A DNA stretch of 64,000 nt, taken from NCBI GenBank assembly GCA_020161365.1, contig JAIUNU010000002.1, positions 310,001-374,000 on the forward strand, read 5' to 3'. The notes beneath the pieces were generated by a model. It was not told the DNA's origin and searched no databases. It saw only the letters and a list, made by a program, of their open reading frames with translations. Positions 58,620-64,000 of the stretch are shown one piece after another. Made by a program: the position numbers and the translations under genes. Each line of letters starts with the position of its first letter. Position 1 is the stretch's first letter. The DNA comes from Pseudomonadota bacterium (GTDB lineage: Bacteria; Pseudomonadota; Alphaproteobacteria; Caulobacterales; Caulobacteraceae).

Positions 58620-59999
58620 TTACTTCGGCGTCGCCGGCGGGGCGCTCTCGAAACTCCCCGCCGCGCCCGGGAACACTGTCGGGCTTTCCCAGCCGTCCGG
58701 GCTGACCGCCGAGACGCCGAAGAAGTAGTCGTCGATCACCACGTCCTTCAGGGTCGTCGCCGCCGCCGGGCCCGGGATCCAGCGGTTCAGGCGCCATTGC
58801 GGGTCGGTGGTCACGCGCCACCAGACGCGGTGGCCCGCCGCGCCGGGCGTGGGGGTCCACGAGACCTTGGTGTCGGCGCTGACCGCGCCCTCGATCTTGA
58901 CGCCCGACGGCGGCGGCGGGGCCGAGGCGAGGCTGGCCATGGCGACGGTGTTCAGGCGCGTGACCTGGGCCAGGTAGGCGAAGTCCACGCCTTCGATGGT
59001 GTCGCCGTAGGCCTTGCCGTTCTCGGTGCGCAGGTTCTGGTGCTGGCGGTCGTAGTTCTCCACCGCCTCGGTCACGCGCACGGCCGGATAGCCGGCTTCC
59101 AGCAGCGGCACCTGGTCGCCGCCCCGGCCGTAGCGGTCGGTGCGATAGACCATCACCACGTCGAAGTTGGTGAGATAGCGGTCGGCCAAGCTGTCGAGGT
59201 AGCGGGCCAGGTTGCGCGAGGGGCTGTCGACCTCGCCGCCGTTGTAGCGGCGGCTGTTGGCCTGCTCGGGCGTCTCGACGGCCTTGGTGCCTTCCGAGAA
59301 CACCCGGACCTGGGTGTTGTTCATCACCCCGCTCTGGCCGCGGCTGTTGCCGACGATGTCGTTGTTGAGGTCGGCTTCGACCTTCCAGCCGTTGGCCTTG
59401 GCGTAGTCGGCCAGGATCTTGCCGCCCAACAGGCCCTGCTCCTCGCCCGACAGCACCGCATAGACCAGCGTGGCCGGGAACTTGTGCTTGGAGAGGATCC
59501 GCGCGGCCTCCAGCACCGCCGCCACGCCCGAGGCGTCGTCATTGGCGCCGGGGGCGTCGCTGGTGAAGTCCATGACGTCGGTGACGCGGCTGTCGATATG
59601 GCCGGCGATGATGATCACCCGGTTGGGGTCAGAGGTCCCCTTCTGGATCCCCAGAACGTTCATCACCTCGGTCGGATTGGGCACGCGGCGGCCAGTGACG
59701 ACCTGGGACGGCGTCTCGACGGTCAGGCAGCCGCCGCAATCCTTGGAGATCGCCTCGAAGCGGGCCTTCGTCCAGCGACGCGCGGCGCCGATGCCGCGCT
59801 TGTCGGACTTGGTGTCCGACAGGGTGTGGCGCGTGCCGAAGCCGACCAGCGACCGGATCGTGCTCTCCAGCGCTTTGGGATCGACCTCGGCGGCCAGGGT
59901 CCGCAGCAGCGGCTGGTCGGTCGAGGGCTGGGCGGGCGTCTGGGCTTGGGCGGCGCTCGCGAACACGAGGCCGGCGGCGAGGGCGAGGGTCAGGCGCAT
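58620..59999 (-). CDS. M28 family metallopeptidase with C-terminal Fn3-like domain
   Basis: ATG 59999 gives 459 residues with a signal peptide ending SAAQAQ (about 20). Zinc ligands are seen in IAGHIDSR, PGANDDASGVAA, LSGEEQGLLG, LNNDIVGN and ENYDRQHQN, the M28 order. The last about 95 residues (KIEGAVSADTKVSWTPTPGAAG) resemble a fibronectin-III-like domain. It should be a secreted aminopeptidase. It converges with the AraC gene, with the two stop codons touching. Confidence 0.9.
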   Translation of the reverse strand: MRLTLALAAGLVFASAAQAQTPAQPSTDQPLLRTLAAEVDPKALESTIRSLVGFGTRHTLSDTKSDKRGIGAARRWTKARFEAISKDCGGCLTVETPSQVVTGRRVPNPTEVMNVLGIQKGTSDPNRVIIIAGHIDSRVTDVMDFTSDAPGANDDASGVAAVLEAARILSKHKFPATLVYAVLSGEEQGLLGGKILADYAKANGWKVEADLNNDIVGNSRGQSGVMNNTQVRVFSEGTKAVETPEQANSRRYNGGEVDSPSRNLARYLDSLADRYLTNFDVVMVYRTDRYGRGGDQVPLLEAGYPAVRVTEAVENYDRQHQNLRTENGKAYGDTIEGVDFAYLAQVTRLNTVAMASLASAPPPPSGVKIEGAVSADTKVSWTPTPGAAGHRVWWRVTTDPQWRLNRWIPGPAAATTLKDVVIDDYFFGVSAVSPDGWESPTVFPGAAGSFESAPPATPK

Positions 60000-60081
60000 G
60001 AGGGCTCCAAACGGCGCGGACGACAGGTCGCGCAGGTTTCAGGCCAAGCTCGCCCGGCGCAAGCCATTTTCCGGCGACGGA

Positions 60082-60567
60082 TCAGCCTTTCGGACGCTCG
60101 GCGACGACGGGGGTCGCATCCAGCGGCTGCGGTCCCGCCCGATAGATGAAGTCGGTCGCCGTGATCGGCTTGCCGCTGACGCGATCGACCAGCACAGGCT
60201 CGGCCGCTCGCCCAGTGACGCGATCGACCAACTGACCTGCTGCGCCTTCGGCCGCGAAGTGTCGGGCGCCGAAGGCCAGCATGGCGGTCAGCACGCCGCC
60301 GAAGTCGCGGCCCATGTCGGTCAGCAGATAGTCATAGCGCGGCGGTCGGCTGCTGTAGGCCCGCTTCTCCAGAAGTCCGTTATCGACGAGCGCGCCCAGG
60401 CGCTTGGTCAGGATATTCGGCGCGACACCCAAGCTGCTCTGAAACTGGTCGAAACGCGTCAGGCCGCGGGAGGCGTCGCGCAGGATCAGGAAGGTCCAGC
60501 CGTCCCCCACCCGCTCCAGCGTGCAGGCGATCGGACATTGCGTGAGGGCGGGTTCAGATTTGCTCAT
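60082..60567 (-). CDS. HxlR family transcriptional regulator
   Basis: ATG 60567 (MSKSEPALTQCPIACTLERV) gives 161 residues. The winged helix shows VGDGWTFLILRDASRGLTRF, QSSLGVAPNILTKRLGALVDN and SSRPPRYDYLLTDMGRD. The N-terminal Cys pair (TQCPIACTLE) is common in redox- or aldehyde-sensing HxlR proteins. It is divergent from the SDR gene, with a palindrome in between. Confidence 0.88.
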   Translation of the reverse strand: MSKSEPALTQCPIACTLERVGDGWTFLILRDASRGLTRFDQFQSSLGVAPNILTKRLGALVDNGLLEKRAYSSRPPRYDYLLTDMGRDFGGVLTAMLAFGARHFAAEGAAGQLVDRVTGRAAEPVLVDRVSGKPITATDFIYRAGPQPLDATPVVAERPKG

Positions 60568-60587
60568 CACGGATAATCTGGCGACTC

Positions 60588-60604
60588 ACTTGCGAAATGC
60601 AAGT
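60588..60604. promoter_or_regulatory. Candidate HxlR operator between regulator and SDR
   Basis: ACTTGC-GAAAT-GCAAGT is a perfect 6-base inverted repeat with 5-base spacer, 20 bases before the HxlR start and 64 bases before the SDR start. Regulators of this family bind such palindromes in the divergent gap. Inferred from symmetry and position. Confidence 0.65.
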
Positions 60605-60667
60605 TACTCCATAGCTAGGGGCGACAAGCCGGACCGATGGGGCCTCGGCGAGGGATCTCAGAGAACG

Positions 60668-61468
60668 ATGAGCAACAGCAGCAGCAAGGGTTCGGCCCTG
60701 GTCACCGGCGCCTCGACCGGCATCGGCGCGGTCTATGCCGACCGCCTGGCCAGGCGCGGATACGACCTGGTTCTGGTGGCGCGCGACGAAGTCCGGCTGA
60801 ATGCGCTGGCCGAGCGGCTGCGCGCCGAGACGGACGTCACCGTCGAGGTGGTCAAGGCCGACCTCACCGACAAGGCCGACCTCCTGAAGGTGGAGCAACG
60901 TCTGGCCACCGACACCACGATCACGGCCCTGGTCAACAACGCGGGCGTGGCGGGTTCGGGCGACTTCGTTGGCTCCGATCCGGACGCCTTCGAGAAGATG
61001 ATCCAGTTGAACGTCGTCGCGGTCACCCGCCTGGCTTCGGCCGCCGCGCGCAACTTCGCGCCGCGCAACGCCGGTACGATCATCAACTTGGCGTCGGTCG
61101 TCGGCTTGGCGCCGGAGATGGGCATGCCGGTCTACGGCGCGACCAAGGCCTATGTGATCTATCTGACCCAGGCCCTGCGCGCCCAGCTGGCCAATTCGGC
61201 GATCCGCCTCCAGGCGGTGCTTCCCGGCGCCACCCGCACCGAGATCTGGGAGCGTTCGGGCACGGATATCAACGCGATCGATCCGAACATCCTGATGGAC
61301 GTCGACGACATGGTCGATGCGGCGCTGGCGGGCTTCGACCAGGGCGAACTGGTGACGATCCCGTCGCTGCCCGACGCCGCCGACTGGGACGCCGCCCAAG
61401 CGGCCAGGGCCAAGCTCTATCCGAACCTGTCTCGCAACCGGCCGGCGGATCGTTTCAGCAAGGCCTAG
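60668..61468 (+). CDS. Short-chain dehydrogenase/reductase
   Basis: ATG 60668 (MSNSSSKGSALVTGAS) gives 266 residues. The Rossmann motif is VTGASTGIGAVYADRLA, followed by LVNNAGVAGSG, the catalytic Ser in NLASVVGLAP and YGATK (Tyr and Lys of the active site). It is a classical SDR using NAD(P). The substrate is unknown. The divergent HxlR gene and the palindrome suggest it is induced by a reactive compound. A strong hairpin follows. Confidence 0.93.
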   Translation: MSNSSSKGSALVTGASTGIGAVYADRLARRGYDLVLVARDEVRLNALAERLRAETDVTVEVVKADLTDKADLLKVEQRLATDTTITALVNNAGVAGSGDFVGSDPDAFEKMIQLNVVAVTRLASAAARNFAPRNAGTIINLASVVGLAPEMGMPVYGATKAYVIYLTQALRAQLANSAIRLQAVLPGATRTEIWERSGTDINAIDPNILMDVDDMVDAALAGFDQGELVTIPSLPDAADWDAAQAARAKLYPNLSRNRPADRFSKA

Positions 61469-61474
61469 AATGAA

Positions 61475-61515
61475 GGACTCGCCGGCGCGGCGCTTACACC
61501 CGCGCCGGTGAGTCC
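61475..61515 (+). terminator. Hairpin after the SDR gene
   Basis: GGACTCGCCGGCGCGG (61475-61490) pairs with CCGCGCCGGTGAGTCC (61500-61515) with one mismatch around CGCTTACAC. It follows the SDR stop by 7 bases. No T-run follows, so it may mainly protect the RNA end. Confidence 0.6.
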
Positions 61516-61570
61516 GCCCTGAGCGGGGTCCTGGCCCGATGCCGACCAGACCCCGCCCGGGAACGCAAAA

Positions 61571-62140
61571 CTAGCTGAGCACCATCACGACGACGCGGCG
61601 GTTCTGGGCCCGGCCTTCGCGCGTTTCGTTGGGCGCCACCGGAGCGTCCTCGCCATACGAGATCGTGGCCATCCGGTTCAGGGCCACGCCGTGCATGCTG
61701 AGGAACTTGCGCACGGCCTCGGCGCGCTTTTCGCCCAGCTCGTTGTTGTAGTTCGGGGCGCCCGAATTGTCGGTGTGGCCCTGGATCTCAAGATAGACGT
61801 TCTTGTTGTCGGCCTTCAGCTTCTCGGCGAACTCGCCCAGGCGCTGCTCGGCTTCCGGCGACAGGGTCGAGGCGTTGACCGGGAACTTCACCGAGTCATC
61901 GCTCAGCACCAGCGCATACTGGAACTTGCCCTCGGCCAGCTTGCCGGCGGCGATGGCGCGGTCCAGGGCTTCCTTCGAGGTCTTGTCCAGTTCGCCGATC
62001 TGGGCGCCCTGCGTGTTGACGCGCTCGTTGACCGCGCCGACCTGGGTGTTGACGTACTTCTTGGTCGCGCAGCCGCTGACCGTCAGGCCGCCCATCACCA
62101 GGGCGGCGGCGACCATCAAGGTCTTCCTGCTTGCTATCAT
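61571..62140 (-). CDS. OmpA-domain outer-membrane lipoprotein
   Basis: ATG 62140 (MIASRKTLMVAAALVMGG) gives 189 residues. The signal peptide ends in the lipobox TVSGC, followed by ATKKYVNTQ and a helical stretch (VNERVNTQGAQIGELDKTSK), as in Lpp-like/OmpA linkers. The C-terminal OmpA domain has EIQGHTDNSGAPNYNNELGE and a final RRVVVMVLS. It should anchor the outer membrane to peptidoglycan. The upstream start at 62182 is unlikely. Confidence 0.92.
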   Translation of the reverse strand: MIASRKTLMVAAALVMGGLTVSGCATKKYVNTQVGAVNERVNTQGAQIGELDKTSKEALDRAIAAGKLAEGKFQYALVLSDDSVKFPVNASTLSPEAEQRLGEFAEKLKADNKNVYLEIQGHTDNSGAPNYNNELGEKRAEAVRKFLSMHGVALNRMATISYGEDAPVAPNETREGRAQNRRVVVMVLS

Positions 62141-62410
62141 GTTCGGGTCTCGTCCGTGGTAGGGGCGCGAGACGTCCTGCAACGCTCGCCCCTACCAAAG
62201 CGCAGCCGAAAGGGGCCAAAGCGAGGCGCGATTCCGGCGCTTCCGGGCCAAGCTAGACCATTGATCTTCCATCACATTTAAACCGCGCGCGAGTGTGCAA
62301 CGGGACGTTTGGTTCCGCGAATTTTTGTCTGGATCCGGGCAGCGGAGCGAGGCTGGTTCGACGTAAGATCCTCGCCCTTCGCGAAGTTATCCACAGCCCT
62401 TGCAACAAAC

Positions 62411-62560
62411 CCGACCTCCCCGGCGACACGTCAGTGCGGCGAAGCCAACGCCGGGGTCCAGATCCATCCGGGGCGGTTTGGGTGGGCGCGCCTGCCGCCT
62501 TTCTCGCCTCGAGACCATGGTGGGTTCGATCTGGGCCCCGGCGTTCGCCGGGGAGATCGG
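62411..62560. repeat. Long imperfect inverted repeat, copy 2 with an insertion
   Basis: The arms match copy 1 at 26840-26970: left arm CCGACCTCCCCGGCG... (62411 on), right arm GGGTTCGATCTGG...GATCGG (62522-62560). The left arm is split by about 22 extra bases (62426-62447). The element fills most of the gap between the OmpA lipoprotein and the next gene, where no coding sequence was seen. Confidence 0.7.
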
Positions 62561-62701
62561 TCTAAAAGAGCCGGGGCGATCGGAGGGGCGAATGGCGCTT
62601 ATCCCCGCTCAGTAACCGGCGTTTCCGTTCAAAGTCAGCACCTTACAAGAAAACACAGGTTTCTTATCCTCGCCCGCGCCCACGCCCCCATGCTGTAGCA
62701 C

Positions 62702-63073
62702 ATGAGCCAGACACGCCCCTCGACCCGCACCTGGTGCGACCGCCTGCAACAGAAGCTGATGGACACCATCGACGCCGCCTGGGCGATGGTGGAGGCCAGC
62801 GACGATCCGGCCGTTCTGGCCAAGGCCCGCGACCGGGCCCGCGCCTGCGGCCAACTGGCCAGCGAGGCGCGCAAGGTGCTGGCCCTGGACCCCAGGCCCG
62901 ACAAGCCCGGCAAGCTGCCCGGCGCGATCCGCGAGGCCTTCGATCGCCTCGAGGCCGCCACCGGTCCGCTGGTCGCCGAAGCCAAAACACACCGCGCCGC
63001 CCAGCCCGCCGCCCCCATGGCGGCCCAGGCGGTCGCCATGCAAGCGGCGCTGGCGAAGCTGAAGCGGCGCTAG
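62702..63073 (+). CDS. Small hypothetical protein
   Basis: ATG 62702 gives 123 residues (MSQTRPSTRTWCDRLQQKLM). It is helical, rich in Ala, Arg and Lys, with RACGQLASEARKVLALDPRP in the middle and a basic end (ALAKLKRR). No signal peptide or membrane segment is visible, and no family is recognised. The frame has the high GC3 of its neighbours, which supports coding. Confidence 0.6.
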   Translation: MSQTRPSTRTWCDRLQQKLMDTIDAAWAMVEASDDPAVLAKARDRARACGQLASEARKVLALDPRPDKPGKLPGAIREAFDRLEAATGPLVAEAKTHRAAQPAAPMAAQAVAMQAALAKLKRR

Positions 63074-63124
63074 GCTCGCCGGCCCACCTCTCGACCCAGG
63101 GGCGGCTTTTTCTCACAGCTCAGC

Positions 63125-63151
63125 TTGAGGGTGTTTAGTAAACTCTATATA
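63125..63151 (+). promoter_or_regulatory. Possible promoter of the RsaA-like gene
   Basis: TTGAGG (63125) and TATATA (63146-63151) lie 15 bases apart, with a small palindrome GTTTA-G-TAAAC (63133-63143) between them. This is the only AT-rich stretch in the 130-base gap. The spacing is short, so the call is tentative. Confidence 0.35.
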
Positions 63152-63206
63152 GGCAGAGCCCGGGGGCTGAGTTCGCCGGAAGGCGAGGGATTGGAGTTTG
63201 CGCATC

Positions 63207-64000
63207 ATGGCCATGACCTTGCAGGCCCTGAAAATCTACTACGGCAACATCCTACGGACGGACGCCGCGCACATTCCGGCGGCGCACCAGACGCTGCTGA
63301 CCAACCTCTCGGGGCAGATCGACAGCGGCGCGCTCAGCATCGCGGACGCGCGCACCCAGATCGCCAAGCTGGCTCTCGAGACCACCACCGTCGCCAGCAT
63401 GGCCTACAGCTTCTTCACGCCCGGCGTGCCGGGGGCGGGCGGCTTCGACTACCTGATCTCGCCGACCGGGCCGAACACGACGAACCTGAATTCGGACTAC
63501 TACAAGACGTTCAACGTCGAAAATCGGTTCATCAACTTCGCCATGAACCTGGGCAAGGCCGGCGAAGGCGCGGCCTGGTTCAACGCCAACTTCGGCGCGC
63601 TGAGCACCCGGGACAGCTTGATCAAGGCCTATACCGAGATCTTCGGCGTCGTCCCCAGCCAGACCAAGGTCGACAGCCTGCTAGGCGACATGGTGCCCGA
63701 CGGCCAGGGTGGGACCTTCACGCGCCAGGCCTATTTCGCCGCCTTCTCCCGGGACGGATTGGAGGGCCAGGGCACCAAGGCCGCCATCGTCGGCTGGCTG
63801 TTGTCGGTCGCCGCCAAGGAGAACATCGGGCCCTACGCCACGGCCAACAACGCCTTCCTGGCCGACCTTGGCGACGACGGCGTCGCCCAGTTCCGCAGCG
63901 ACCTGCTGGTCGCCTACGGTTCGCCGCCGACGCCGGGTACGGCGGGCGTCACCCTCACGGTCGCCGGCGACAAGTCCGTCTCTCCGACCGCAACGGACAC
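63207..64000 (+). CDS. RsaA-like surface protein, N-terminal part (cut by window edge)
   Basis: ATG 63207 (ATG 63213 is alternative), with GGAG 10 bases upstream, opens a frame still open at 64000 (264 residues seen). The segment NSDYYKTFNVENRFINFAMN aligns with the corresponding stretch of the Caulobacter S-layer protein RsaA as I recall it, and the overall order matches the RsaA N-terminal domain, which anchors the S-layer to LPS. There is no signal peptide, as expected for type I secretion with a C-terminal signal outside the window. The last residues (GTAGVTLTVAGDKSVSPT) begin a repeat-like region. It may be RsaA itself or a second protein with this domain. Confidence 0.75.
   Translation, partial: MAMTLQALKIYYGNILRTDAAHIPAAHQTLLTNLSGQIDSGALSIADARTQIAKLALETTTVASMAYSFFTPGVPGAGGFDYLISPTGPNTTNLNSDYYKTFNVENRFINFAMNLGKAGEGAAWFNANFGALSTRDSLIKAYTEIFGVVPSQTKVDSLLGDMVPDGQGGTFTRQAYFAAFSRDGLEGQGTKAAIVGWLLSVAAKENIGPYATANNAFLADLGDDGVAQFRSDLLVAYGSPPTPGTAGVTLTVAGDKSVSPTATD

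Overview
The window is a GC-rich alphaproteobacterial chromosome segment, best explained as a Caulobacter (C. crescentus/vibrioides-like) genome. Evidence for the genus is the fliF-fliG-fliH-fliN-flbD-flhA block next to sciP, the divergent fliK-flgD-flgE and flgK-flgL operons controlled by FlbD/sigma-54, a MucR/Ros-family regulator, very high GC at third codon positions, and a protein at the right edge whose N-terminus resembles that of the RsaA S-layer protein. The assignment rests on gene content and order read by eye, not on a database search.

Layout. 1-6.7 kb: end of a class V aminotransferase, a CsbD-type stress protein, a trypsin-like protease, a Tat-type oligopeptidase B-like peptidase with an overlapping acetyltransferase gene, and a membrane hybrid histidine kinase. 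6.7-9.9 kb: mucR, tRNA-Gln(TTG), tRNA-Pro(CGG) and sppA. 9.9-15 kb: a TPR-sulfotransferase and a large TonB-dependent receptor, converging on a shared terminator. 15-24 kb: a DUF442 protein, an unlisted 48-residue lipoprotein, a metallo-beta-lactamase-fold hydrolase, a 1007-residue acyl-CoA ligase fused to a DUF1499-like membrane module, a second hybrid kinase, and an APH/P-loop kinase fusion. 24-33.6 kb: TetR regulators, an NlpC/P60-like protein, pdxH, a J-domain protein, ohr-ohrR, a WcbI-like protein, an MpaB-family oxygenase and an OprP/OprO-type porin behind Pho-box-like repeats.

33.7-49.6 kb is the flagellar core: flhA, flbD, fliN, fliH, fliG, fliF, sciP, flgE, flgD and fliK on the minus strand, then flgK and flgL on the plus strand. 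The fliK/flgK gap carries two clear divergent sigma-54 promoters. The order suggests the usual hierarchy: CtrA (opposed by SciP) switches on the fliF operon, the operon supplies FlbD, and FlbD with sigma-54 drives the hook operons. SciP and MucR, two regulators of the G1/S programme, lie in one window.

49.6-64 kb is housekeeping and accessory: a photolyase-like FAD-domain protein without the usual N-terminal domain, mnmA, a membrane GGDEF-EAL protein, two HxlR regulators, a thiolase, a small GNAT-like protein, a DUF2306 protein opposite a membrane-anchored AraC regulator, an M28 peptidase, a short-chain dehydrogenase, an OmpA lipoprotein, and the RsaA-like gene cut by the window edge. No rRNA, insertion sequence, prophage or CRISPR array was seen. 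Four palindromic intergenic elements are present, two of them copies of one family. I found no clear multi-gene system of unknown type; the most unusual items are the acyl-CoA ligase-DUF1499 fusion, the RsaA-like surface protein, the photolyase-like protein, and a MucR lacking its zinc cysteines.
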